DNA of 10,374 bases from an uncultured beta proteobacterium. Its GTDB lineage: Bacteria; Pseudomonadota; Gammaproteobacteria; Burkholderiales; SG8-39. Shown here piece after piece: positions 1 through 6,783 of this stretch. Below the pieces are notes generated by a model. It was not told the DNA's origin and ran no database searches. It saw nothing but the letters and a program-made list of their open reading frames with translations. Both the position numbers and the translations under genes were made by a program. The DNA lies in assembly GCA_903868285.1 (NCBI GenBank), contig CAIPUP010000188.1, forward strand, positions 1 through 10,374, read 5' to 3'. How positions within the stretch are numbered: the stretch's first letter is position 1; the number at the start of each line of letters is the position of its first letter.

Positions 1-28
1 CCACCTGTCCTTGCATGCCGTACTCCAT
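1..28 (-). CDS. 5' end of the next operon gene (partial; possibly a short-chain dehydrogenase)
   Basis: An ATG at 28-26 on the minus strand is preceded by a perfect AGGAGG (38-33), four bases upstream. The nine readable residues are MEYGMQGQV. The gene starts 60 bases after the large-subunit stop, on the same strand, so it is probably the last visible member of the molybdenum-hydroxylase operon. The start resembles the N-termini of short-chain dehydrogenases, where a G-x-V leads into a TGG-x-x-x-G-I-G loop, but the diagnostic loop lies outside the window. The family guess is therefore inference. The presence of a translated gene start rests on the strong ribosome binding site. Confidence 0.45.
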
Positions 29-88
29 ACCGCCTCCTGCAATGCTGTTGATTGACGCTGCTAGAAACTTCGTAAAGTATTGTATTTA

Positions 89-2542
89 TTAACTTTTTTG
101 CAATGCCTGCAAAATCTGGAACAGCCGCTCCGGGGTCACCGGCAAGGCCAGTACAGGGGCCTGCGCGCCGGCTTCGCGCACCAGCGGTGCCAGGGCATCG
201 GCGATGGCATTGGCGATGGCCGCCGGCGCGCCGATGGTGCCGCCCTCACCCATGCCGCGAAAGCCGCCCACGGTGTCGGGCTGCGGCAGTTCCAGATGCA
301 CCGTCTCGATGTGCGGCACCTCGGGTGCGGCCGGCATCACGTAGTCGACCAGGCTGGCGCTGAGCAGCTGGCCCTGGCTGTCGTGCATCACTTCCTCGAA
401 CAGCGCCGCGCCGACACCCTGCGCCACCGCGCCATGAATCTGTCCGTCCACCACCATCGGGTTGATCATCTGGCCGCAATCCTCGGCCACCAGATAGCGC
501 TGGATGTGCACGGCACAGGTGTGCGGATCGATCTCCAGTTGCACCAGATGACTGGCACTGGTGCAGGTGCCAAAAAACGGATCGTAGGTCTCGCTGTGGC
601 TAAGCTCCTCACGCGCCTCGGGCGGCAGTCGCCCCATGTCGGAATACACCGCACGCGCGATCTCGCGCAGGCTGACGGCGCGATCGGTGCCAGCCACCTG
701 CGCCTGACCGTGCTGCAACACGATATCGGCCGGTGCCGCCTCCAGCAGCAGACCGGCCACCCGGCGCAGCTTCTCGCCCAGCCCGCGCGCACTGAGCGTG
801 GCCGCGCCACCGGCCAGCACGGCACTGCGGCTGGCATAGGTGCCAGTGCCATGCGCCACACCGTCGCTGTCGCCTTGCAGGATGCGGATGTCGTGAATGC
901 CCACGCCCAGCTGATCGGCGATCACCTGCGCCAGTGTAGTCTCCAGACTCTGGCCATGCGAGGACACACCAAAGCGCGCAGTGATGCCACCGGCCGAGTC
1001 GATACGAATGGTCGCGGTTTCAGTACCGGTGTTGATCGGCATGCCGGGTGAGGCCGAGATGCGCGAACCGATGCCGGTGAGCTCGGCATAACAGGCCAGC
1101 CCGATGCCCACCAGCCGTCCCTCGCGTCGTGCCTGCTGCTGCGCCGCGCGCATGGCGGCATAGTCGCCGGCATCGACCACGCCAGCCAGACATTCCTGAA
1201 AGCCGGAGCGGTCCCAGACGATGCCCGAGGGCGTCTTGTAGGGGAACTCCTCGGCCCGCACCAGATTGCGCTGACGCAGCGCCAGCGGATCGCAACCCAG
1301 GCGCGCCGCCGCCATGTCCATCAGCCGCTCCATGACGAAGGTCGAGGTCGGCCTGCCCACGCCGCGAAACGGCCCCAGCGGCACCTTGGGTGTGGCCACC
1401 CCACGCGCCGCGCCACGATAGTGACTGACGCGATACGGGCCGGGCATGAAGCTGATCACCTGCACCGGTTCCAGTGCGGCGGTCCAGGGATAGATCGAAT
1501 AGGCCCCGACATCGGCCAGCACATCGGCCTGCAGCGCCAGGATGTTGCCCTCGGCATCCAGACCCAGCTCGGCCTCGATCACCTCATCGAAGCCCTGGGT
1601 GGTGACCGACAGATCCTCCAGCCGGTCGGAGGTCCATTTCACCGGCCGCGCAAACTGCCGCGCCAGTACACACACCAGCAGCTCTTCCATGTAGAGCGAA
1701 GTCTTGCCGCCAAAGCCGCCGCCGACATCGGGTGCCACCACCCGCAAGCGGTTGCCCGGCAGCTCGAGCAGATCGACCAGCGCGTCGCGAATGATGCCCG
1801 GCACCTGGGTCGAGGCATGCAGGGTCAGGCTGCGCTGGCCGGCATCGAACTCGGCCAGATAGCTGCGCGGCTCCATTGCCAGCGGGCACTTGCGATGCAT
1901 GCGAAAGCGTCCCTGCACCCGCACTGCGGCGCTGGCCATGACAGTGTCCGGATCGCCACGGGTGAAGCCGCGCTGCAACAGCAGGTTGGTGCCCGCTGCC
2001 TCGTGCAGCAGCGGCGCACCCTCGGCCAGTGCATCTTCGGGGCGGTCGATGGCCGGCAGCACATCGAACTCGATCTGCACCAGCTCGGCGGCGTCCTCGG
2101 CGATGTAACGGCTCTCGGCCAGTACCGCCACCACCGCTTCGCCGACATAGCGCACCTTGTCCTGCGCCAGCGGCCAGATCGGTGTGGCGTAGTAGTTCTT
2201 CATGCGCGAGCTGGCCAGTACCGGCCCGCGCAGCCCTTGCAGATCGGCAGCACTGAGCACCGCAATCACCCCCGGCACGGCCCGCGCTGCCGACAGATCC
2301 ATCGACACAATGCGGGCATGCGCCTGCTCGCTGCGCCGGAACGCTACATGCAGCAGCCCCTGGCGATCGTGCTGCGGTTGCAGATCATCGACATAGCGGC
2401 CATGGCCAGTGAGCAGACGCGGGTCTTCCAATCGCGGCTGGCGCGCGCCGACCAGACGACCGGGGGCGAGGCTGGAATGTGCTGCGGCGGCCGTCAATGC
2501 AGCGCCATGGGTTGAGGCAGGGGTGGAGGCGCGCTCAGTCAT
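89..2542 (-). CDS. Xanthine dehydrogenase-family molybdopterin-binding large subunit (CoxL-like, form II)
   Basis: Large catalytic subunit, 817 aa, of a molybdenum hydroxylase that would use water to hydroxylate a carbon centre and pass electrons to the [2Fe-2S] and FAD subunits encoded upstream. The N-terminal signature around residues 28-53 (GARQPRLEDPRLLTG, YVDDL) is typical of the family. GGGFGGK (274-280) and the GQSLETTLAQ segment (about 530-539) contact the molybdopterin cofactor. GMGEGG (763-768) carries the expected catalytic base Glu766. The active-site loop reads PFRGVGR (391-397), so the AYxCSFR cysteine of true CO dehydrogenase is replaced by Gly394. I chose the ATG at 2542 because residues before it are shadow translation of the upstream gene and because it overlaps that gene's stop by 8 bases. 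Length is normal for the family. The substrate cannot be read from sequence. Confidence 0.93.
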   Translation of the reverse strand: MTERASTPASTHGAALTAAAAHSSLAPGRLVGARQPRLEDPRLLTGHGRYVDDLQPQHDRQGLLHVAFRRSEQAHARIVSMDLSAARAVPGVIAVLSAADLQGLRGPVLASSRMKNYYATPIWPLAQDKVRYVGEAVVAVLAESRYIAEDAAELVQIEFDVLPAIDRPEDALAEGAPLLHEAAGTNLLLQRGFTRGDPDTVMASAAVRVQGRFRMHRKCPLAMEPRSYLAEFDAGQRSLTLHASTQVPGIIRDALVDLLELPGNRLRVVAPDVGGGFGGKTSLYMEELLVCVLARQFARPVKWTSDRLEDLSVTTQGFDEVIEAELGLDAEGNILALQADVLADVGAYSIYPWTAALEPVQVISFMPGPYRVSHYRGAARGVATPKVPLGPFRGVGRPTSTFVMERLMDMAAARLGCDPLALRQRNLVRAEEFPYKTPSGIVWDRSGFQECLAGVVDAGDYAAMRAAQQQARREGRLVGIGLACYAELTGIGSRISASPGMPINTGTETATIRIDSAGGITARFGVSSHGQSLETTLAQVIADQLGVGIHDIRILQGDSDGVAHGTGTYASRSAVLAGGAATLSARGLGEKLRRVAGLLLEAAPADIVLQHGQAQVAGTDRAVSLREIARAVYSDMGRLPPEAREELSHSETYDPFFGTCTSASHLVQLEIDPHTCAVHIQRYLVAEDCGQMINPMVVDGQIHGAVAQGVGAALFEEVMHDSQGQLLSASLVDYVMPAAPEVPHIETVHLELPQPDTVGGFRGMGEGGTIGAPAAIANAIADALAPLVREAGAQAPVLALPVTPERLFQILQALQKS

Positions 2543-3359
2543 AGTGCGCCTGTCCCTTGCGCAGGCCATCGGCCTGTTGCGCATCATGGCCAAAAATGAC
2601 CGTGGCACCGCTGGCCTCGATGCGGCGAATTTCCTGCAGCGAGCGATCGGCCTGCTCGACGTTCCAGGTGTTGCGTGGCTGCAGTCGCTGATCGTAATGA
2701 TGGCGCAGCGCCACCGCATCGGACACCAGCAGCATCGGCGCATCGCGTTCCAGCGCCGCCAGCAAGCCAGTAGTGCCGGGGGTATGACCGGGCAGCGGAA
2801 TCAGCGTCACCCGGCCATCACCGAACAGGTCCAGCTGATCTTGCAACGGACGCAGGCTCTGGCCTTCGCGCAGCAATCCGCTCAGCAATTCGGCGGGCGC
2901 TCCGTCCTGCTGCAATGCCGGCTGCCAGTCACGCGCCAGAAAACCCTGCTGCTCGGCATCGTCGGCGCGTGCCGCAGCCAGTTCAGCCGCATGCACATGC
3001 ACTGTGGCACGACGGAAAAACACATTGCAGCCGCAATGATCGGTATGCAGATGCGAATTCACCACCACGTCGATGTCCTGCGGCTGCAAGCCGACCTCGG
3101 CCAGACTGTTGAGCAGGTGCTCTTGCGGCGGCGACACCATGCGCATGATGCGCGACATGCCACCCCAGCGTCCCTGCGGATCGGTCGCGGCATCCGGATG
3201 GCAGCCGGTATCGAACAGCACATTACCCTGGGCATGCCGCAACAAAAACGACAACACCGGCAGCTCGATCATCTCCTCGCGCGCCGCGCCGGGGATGTAC
3301 ACCGATTTGCGCATCGACAAGCGGCCGGCCGAGAGCACATGCAGTTGCAGGCTGCTCAT
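2535..3359 (-). CDS. Metallo-beta-lactamase-fold hydrolase, N-acyl homoserine lactonase type
   Basis: A 274-aa binuclear-metal hydrolase. The metal ligands are all visible: HLHTDH (His103, His105, Asp107, His108), His192 in GHTPG, Asp214 in LVSDAV and His258 in FGHD. VLFDTGCHPD (47-56) is the strand-turn typical of AiiA/AttM-like lactonases, which open homoserine lactone and related lactone rings. No signal peptide is seen, so it should be cytoplasmic. The residue three after the bridging Asp, a catalytic Tyr in AiiA, is Ala217 here, so activity on acyl homoserine lactones is not assured. The start ATG overlaps the small-subunit stop as ATGA and has GAGGTG five bases upstream, inside that gene. 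Its place between the small and large subunit genes suggests that it acts on the hydroxylase product or a related lactone; that is inference. Confidence 0.88.
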   Translation of the reverse strand: MSSLQLHVLSAGRLSMRKSVYIPGAAREEMIELPVLSFLLRHAQGNVLFDTGCHPDAATDPQGRWGGMSRIMRMVSPPQEHLLNSLAEVGLQPQDIDVVVNSHLHTDHCGCNVFFRRATVHVHAAELAAARADDAEQQGFLARDWQPALQQDGAPAELLSGLLREGQSLRPLQDQLDLFGDGRVTLIPLPGHTPGTTGLLAALERDAPMLLVSDAVALRHHYDQRLQPRNTWNVEQADRSLQEIRRIEASGATVIFGHDAQQADGLRKGQAHYD

Positions 3360-3958
3360 GACTGCACCTCATTCACTGCGGCGTTGACTGCGCCTTTGCT
3401 TGCAACTGCGTCACCCTGCATCGCCACCTGCATCACCGCCTGCACGATGTGCTGATAGCCGGTGCAGCGGCACAGATTGCCCGACAGGCCTTCGCGCACC
3501 GCAGCCTCGTCGGCGGGATGGTCGTTGGCCAGCATGTCGGTGGCGGTGATCAGCATGCCGGGGGTGCAAAAGCCGCATTGCAGACCATGACATTGCTGAA
3601 ACGCCTGCTGCAGTGGCGACATGGCCTGCATGCTGCCCAGCCCCTCCACCGTCTGCACCGTGCAGCCATCGGTCTGCGCTGCCAGCATCAAGCACGAGCG
3701 CGCGCTCACCCCATCAACCATTACGGTGCAAGCGCCACACACGCCGTGCTCGCAGCCGACATGTGTGCCGGTGAGGCCGAGCGTGCCGCGCAGAAAATCC
3801 GACAGCAACAACCGCGCCTCGACCAACTGCCGCACGCGGCGACCATTCACCGTCAGCTGAATCGGCACGAATTCCTGATCGGCGAATTCACCCAGCTCTG
3901 CCCCTGACTCCGGGGCTCGGGTTTCGGACCGGGTTTCGCCCGCCTTGGCTTCATGCAT
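3356..3958 (-). CDS. [2Fe-2S] small subunit of the molybdenum hydroxylase (CoxS-like)
   Basis: A 200-aa electron-transfer subunit with two [2Fe-2S] centres. The plant-ferredoxin-type cluster is held by Cys69, Cys74, Cys77 and Cys89 (CEHGVCGAC, then RSC). The second cluster, close to the molybdopterin, is held by Cys128, Cys131, Cys163 and Cys165 (QCGFCTPGM and NLCRCTGY). Gln127 precedes the second pair, as in CO dehydrogenase and xanthine oxidase relatives. About 33 residues before the ferredoxin domain and about 25 after the last cluster motif are extra compared with the usual 155-165 aa, so the termini are longer than normal. The ATG at 3958 overlaps the FAD-subunit stop by 8 bases and has AAAGGAG (3973-3967) eight bases upstream. 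The reading frame extends further upstream, but that stretch only shadows the FAD subunit. Confidence 0.95.
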   Translation of the reverse strand: MHEAKAGETRSETRAPESGAELGEFADQEFVPIQLTVNGRRVRQLVEARLLLSDFLRGTLGLTGTHVGCEHGVCGACTVMVDGVSARSCLMLAAQTDGCTVQTVEGLGSMQAMSPLQQAFQQCHGLQCGFCTPGMLITATDMLANDHPADEAAVREGLSGNLCRCTGYQHIVQAVMQVAMQGDAVASKGAVNAAVNEVQS

Positions 3959-4868
3959 GTGACCCACTCCTTTGATCTGTGCCACCCGTGCCCGGCAGCC
4001 GCGCCCAGGCCGCCAGCAGTGCCTGGCGCAGCATGGCGGCCATGATCTGTGCCCGCAATGCGGCCGAGGCATGCAGATCGACGTTAGGCTGCACCGAGGC
4101 ACGCAAGGCATCCAGCACCCGCTGCAAGACGGCGTCTTCGGGCCGCATCCCGAGCGGGCAACCGAGCAGCGCCGCCTCGGCCCCCGGCACGCGGCACGCA
4201 CCCTCGACACCACCGCCGACCGCAATGCGCACCTGCGTGATACGACCCGCTTCGGCCCACAGCAGCACCCCGGCCGCAGCAATGGCGAAATCACCACTGC
4301 GACGGGCGTGTTCGGCAAAGCCCCAGCCATGGCCGGACGCCAGCGCCGGGAAATCCACGGCGGTGAGCAACTCCTGCGGCTGCAAGGCGGTGCTCATGGC
4401 ACCGGTGATGAACTCGGCCGCCTCGATACAACGACTGCCTTCGGCCGAGGCCAGATGCAACCGCGCCTGCAGCAGCAAGGCCAGCAAGGGCCACTCCGCT
4501 GCCGGATCGGCATGACTCAGGCTGCCCCCGAGCGTGCCGCGATTGCGTATCGCCAGATGACCGATCTGCGCCAGCGCCGCCGCCATCACCGGCCAGTGCT
4601 GCTGCACCTGCGGCGCTTTCAGCACCTGCTGATGGCGCAGCAAGGCACCCAGTCGCAGCGTGCCATCGTCCAGTAACTGCAGCTGCTGCAGCTCGGCCAG
4701 ATGATTGATGTCCAGCAGCAGCAAGGGCCGCAGCAGACGGAAATTGAGCATCGGCATCAGGCTCTGGCCGCCGGCCAGCAACTTGATGTCAGGGCCGTGA
4801 CTGGCCAGGCGCTGCAGCGCCGCCTGCACGCTGGTGGCGCGCTCGTAAGCGAAACGGGGTGGTTTCAT
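3951..4868 (-). CDS. FAD-binding subunit of the molybdenum hydroxylase (CoxM-like)
   Basis: A 305-aa flavoprotein subunit that takes electrons from the [2Fe-2S] subunit and passes them to an acceptor. The two FAD-contact motifs of the family are clear: AGGQSLMPMLNFRL (32-45), and IRNRGTLGGSL followed by HADPAAEWP (107-127). The C-terminal half (about 175-285) matches the CO dehydrogenase flavoprotein C-terminal domain in composition and ends in an alanine-rich helix. Length is close to the typical 270-300 aa. The ATG at 4868 sits in an ATGA overlap with the stop of the crotonase gene, and GAGGG lies just upstream. The stop overlaps the next gene's start by 8 bases. The longer open frame upstream of 4868 has no family similarity and is ignored. 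Confidence 0.94.
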   Translation of the reverse strand: MKPPRFAYERATSVQAALQRLASHGPDIKLLAGGQSLMPMLNFRLLRPLLLLDINHLAELQQLQLLDDGTLRLGALLRHQQVLKAPQVQQHWPVMAAALAQIGHLAIRNRGTLGGSLSHADPAAEWPLLALLLQARLHLASAEGSRCIEAAEFITGAMSTALQPQELLTAVDFPALASGHGWGFAEHARRSGDFAIAAAGVLLWAEAGRITQVRIAVGGGVEGACRVPGAEAALLGCPLGMRPEDAVLQRVLDALRASVQPNVDLHASAALRAQIMAAMLRQALLAAWARLPGTGGTDQRSGSHA

Positions 4869-5740
4869 CGGCCCTCGAACCTCGGTGCACGTTTGGCGCG
4901 GAAGGCGCGCACGCTCTCCCGATAATCGGCACTGGACACCGCACCATCGATGACGGCATCGGCCTGCAGCGGGTCGAGCGCGCCGCTGCCGCTGGCCAGG
5001 CCGTTGAGCAACACCTTGGCCCCGGCGATGGTGAGCGGTGCATTGGCCGCCAGGGTGTCCATCAGGGCGCTGGCCGCTGCCAGCGGATCGTCGGCCAGTT
5101 CGTTGACAAAGCCGATGCGCAGCGCTTCGACGGCATCGAAGCGTGCGGCCGAATACAAAATGCGTTTGGCATTGGACACCCCGACCAGCGACATCAGCTT
5201 GCGCGTGGCACTGACGCCATAGACGATGGACAGGCGCGCCGCCGGGATGGCAAACACCGCATCCGGGGCGGCGATGCGCAGGTCGCAGGACATCGCCACA
5301 TGGCAGGCACCACCCATGCAAAAGCCGCGCAGCGCAGCGACGGTGGGGCGCGGGAAATCAAACAGCGCATCGCAGCCGGCATCGACCGCCTCTTCATAGG
5401 CGCGCGCCTGCTCGGCATCGGCCCGCACCTGTTCGAATTCCGAAATATCGGCACCGGCCGAGAAGTGTTCACCTTGGCCGCTGAGCAACAACCCGCGCAG
5501 TGCGTCATCGGCTGCCAGACGCTGCAGCAGCGATGGCAACGCACGCCACATGGCAAGCGAAATGGCATTGCGTTTTTCTGACCGCGCCAGTGTCATGTGA
5601 ATCAGGTAAGGCGCATTGCCCTGATCGCCCCCGGCGACATGGCGATCCTCGGGGTGACAGCCATGGCGACGCACCTGGCGACGCAAACGGATTCCCTCGA
5701 CCCCGGACGGCAGATCGTCCTGCAGCAACGTAGATTGCAC
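4865..5740 (-). CDS. Enoyl-CoA hydratase/isomerase (crotonase)-family protein with non-classical active site
   Basis: A 291-aa crotonase-fold protein, first gene of the operon, expected to act on an acyl-CoA in the cytoplasm. SEKRNAIS (54-61), the oxyanion-hole segment EHFSAGADISEF (91-102) and GFCMGGACHVAMSCDLRIA (139-157) are family hallmarks. The two glutamates that do the chemistry in classical hydratase (rat Glu144 and Glu164) align with His147 (ACHVAM) and Ala167 (FAIPAARL). The reaction may thus be isomerisation, C-C cleavage, thioester hydrolysis or an unusual hydration. I start it at the GTG at 5740, since GGAGGAG (5752-5746) lies five bases upstream. About 40 N-terminal residues, rich in Arg and His, are extra compared with the usual 255-265 aa; an ATG at 5596 would lose the first strand. 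Transcription is divergent from the deaminase gene. Confidence 0.88.
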   Translation of the reverse strand: MQSTLLQDDLPSGVEGIRLRRQVRRHGCHPEDRHVAGGDQGNAPYLIHMTLARSEKRNAISLAMWRALPSLLQRLAADDALRGLLLSGQGEHFSAGADISEFEQVRADAEQARAYEEAVDAGCDALFDFPRPTVAALRGFCMGGACHVAMSCDLRIAAPDAVFAIPAARLSIVYGVSATRKLMSLVGVSNAKRILYSAARFDAVEALRIGFVNELADDPLAAASALMDTLAANAPLTIAGAKVLLNGLASGSGALDPLQADAVIDGAVSSADYRESVRAFRAKRAPRFEGR

Positions 5741-5866
5741 TACCTCTCCTCCCCGGCAAGCCCGCAACAATACTGCAAACCAGCCGGCCGGGATCACACT
5801 GCTATAGTCGTTAGGCTCCCCACCTCGCCAGCGACAACACACCGCCCTGAACCAGAGTACCCAGCA
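5741..5866. promoter_or_regulatory. Divergent intergenic promoter region
   Basis: This 126-bp gap separates the minus-strand operon from the plus-strand deaminase and should hold the promoters of both. On the plus strand TGCTATAGT (5800-5808) is an extended -10 box (TGn plus TATAGT) without a good -35, which suits a promoter of the extended -10 kind and would give a leader of about 50 bases. For the minus strand I see the strong ribosome binding site (5754-5741), but no convincing -35/-10 pair. No clear operator palindrome was found. Confidence 0.5.
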
Positions 5867-6400
5867 ATGACCACAGAATCACAAAATAATCAATTAAATC
5901 AAAAAGTTACAGATTTTTCGGCGAGCGACGAGCGCTATCTGCGACAAGCCATCGTGCTATCGCAGCAAGCCCGTGCGCGTGGCAACCGGCCATTCGGCGC
6001 GGTGATTGCCGATGCCCGTGGCGAACTGGTGGCGCAGGCCGAAAACGACACCATCACCGCGCATGACTGCACCGGGCATGCCGAGACCAATGCCCTGCGC
6101 ATCGCCTGCGGCAAGCTCGATCGCGCCGCGCTGGCCGGCTGCACGCTGTATGCCAGCGGCGAGCCGTGCGTGATGTGCGCCGGGGCGATCTTCTGGTCCA
6201 ACATCCGGCGTGTGGTGTATGGCGCCGATGCGGTGCAGTTGCGCGGACTGCGCGATGTCGCCGCCGGCCAGATGGATCTGGTGATGTCCTGTCGCGAGGT
6301 GTTTCGCGCCTCGCTGCATCCGATCAGCGTGATCGGCCCGGTGCTGGAGGACGAGGCACTGGCACCGCACCGGCTGGCGTTTCAGGGCAAGACCGGGTGA
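5867..6400 (+). CDS. Zinc-dependent nucleoside/base deaminase (CMP/dCMP deaminase fold, guanine-deaminase-like)
   Basis: A 177-aa hydrolytic deaminase of purine or pyrimidine bases or nucleosides. TGHAETNALR (69-78) supplies zinc ligand His71 and proton shuttle Glu73. EPCVMCAGAIFW (99-110) supplies ligands Cys101 and Cys104. NRPFGAVIAD (40-49) is the conserved substrate-side strand. The HAET context and the C-terminal REVFRASLHPISVIGP segment (143-158) fit the broad nucleoside deaminase group related to bacterial guanine deaminase better than tRNA deaminase TadA, whose motif is usually HAEI-x-A. The exact substrate is not certain. I use the ATG at 5867: the open frame runs further upstream, but that part overlaps the divergent promoter and the opposite gene. 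The first 18 residues are polar and AT-richer than the rest. Confidence 0.88.
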   Translation: MTTESQNNQLNQKVTDFSASDERYLRQAIVLSQQARARGNRPFGAVIADARGELVAQAENDTITAHDCTGHAETNALRIACGKLDRAALAGCTLYASGEPCVMCAGAIFWSNIRRVVYGADAVQLRGLRDVAAGQMDLVMSCREVFRASLHPISVIGPVLEDEALAPHRLAFQGKTG

Positions 6401-6414
6401 CCGGGTGACCCGGT
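6392..6414. repeat. Small direct and inverted repeat over the deaminase stop codon
   Basis: ACCGGGT occurs at 6392-6398 and 6400-6406, and its inverse ACCCGGT at 6408-6414. The first and last copies could form a 7-bp stem with a 9-base loop that includes the end of the stop codon. No T-run follows, so it is not a typical intrinsic terminator. It may be a transcript-end structure or simply a small duplication. Confidence 0.4.
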
Positions 6415-6621
6415 AACCCATTCAACGGGTGGCTGCAGCCGCTTCGAGTGGTCAACTCGCCACCGGTCTATATCCAGCTTCAGGAAGCTGCACCACCGCC
6501 TGCCCCCGCCAGCAGCGCCGGCGACTGGTGGTACCACTGCGCCGAGAGCAAGTCCTACCACCCCTATGTGCAGCAATGTCCGGCCGGATGGCAGCGCGTG
6601 TCGCCACGGCCGGCGGGGTGA
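6409..6621 (+). pseudogene. C-terminal remnant of a proline-rich cell-envelope-type protein
   Basis: A frame open from 6409 to the TGA at 6619-6621 encodes 70 residues ending in a recognisable tail. SPPVYIQ is followed by a proline/alanine linker (EAAPPPAPASSAG), then WWYHCAESKSYHPYVQQC and AGWQRVSP. The pattern W-Y-x-C, Y-x-P-Y-V, C, W-x-x-V-x-P is a C-terminal module I know from many proteobacterial envelope or lipoprotein-like hypothetical proteins, where it follows glycine- or proline-rich regions. Two cysteines about 16 residues apart suggest a disulfide, fitting a periplasmic location. No ATG, signal peptide or ribosome binding site precedes it; a GTG at 6448 is the only start-like codon. 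I read it as the 3' end of a gene whose front was deleted next to the deaminase gene. The family naming is from memory. Confidence 0.5.
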
Positions 6622-6727
6622 ACCATCATGCCGATCACCAGACACCTGTAATGCCTGCCGCCCCACTGCTCCCCCACTGATTTAGGACAGACTCAGCCGC
6701 CATGCGCTCCGGCAAGGACCGCCGAAC

Positions 6728-6756
6728 TTGCGCGCTCGCTCCATCGTATCTACAAT
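6728..6756 (+). promoter_or_regulatory. mazEF promoter (-35 TTGCGC, -10 TACAAT)
   Basis: TTGCGC at 6728-6733 and TACAAT at 6751-6756 are separated by exactly 17 bases, a good sigma-70 arrangement. The -10 box lies inside the palindrome at 6746-6764, so a protein bound there would block RNA polymerase. The expected transcription start, near 6763, leaves a short leader with the GAGGAG ribosome binding site (6769-6774), nine bases before the antitoxin ATG. Confidence 0.65.
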
Positions 6757-6764
6757 GTAGACAC
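6746..6764. promoter_or_regulatory. Palindromic operator, probably for MazE/MazEF autoregulation
   Basis: TCTACA-A-TGTAGA (6749-6761) is a perfect 13-bp palindrome. It extends to 19 bp (6746-6764) with one mismatched pair. It overlaps the -10 box just upstream of the antitoxin gene. MazE-type antitoxins of the AbrB/SpoVT fold are known to repress their own operon by binding such palindromes, so this is the natural autoregulatory site. Confidence 0.65.
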
Positions 6765-6783
6765 TAGCGAGGAGTCTGAAGCC

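Noticed and set aside
2543..2743. 67-residue N-terminal extension of the large subunit.
   Set aside because: It lies inside the MBL gene in another frame, is not similar to the family, and the typical N-terminal signature begins after the ATG at 2542.
3959..4330. N-terminal extension of the FeS subunit frame.
   Set aside because: It is Arg/Cys-rich shadow translation of the FAD-subunit gene; the ATG at 3958 has a good ribosome binding site.
80..4925. Several long plus-strand open frames (for example 80-1051, 1421-2515, 2409-3455, 3972-4676).
   Set aside because: They are antisense to clearly recognised minus-strand enzyme genes, rich in His, Gln and Arg, show no family motifs, and arise from high GC content and codon bias.
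5597..5866. Upstream extension of the deaminase frame by 90 codons.
   Set aside because: It overlaps the opposite gene and the promoter region and adds nothing similar to deaminases.
6429..6680. 83-aa plus-strand open frame after the deaminase gene.
   Set aside because: It is a shadow of the frame that encodes the recognisable WWYHC/YHPYV tail.
6670..6700. TTAGGACAGACTC as a possible insertion-sequence end.
   Set aside because: No inverted partner, target duplication or transposase was found nearby.
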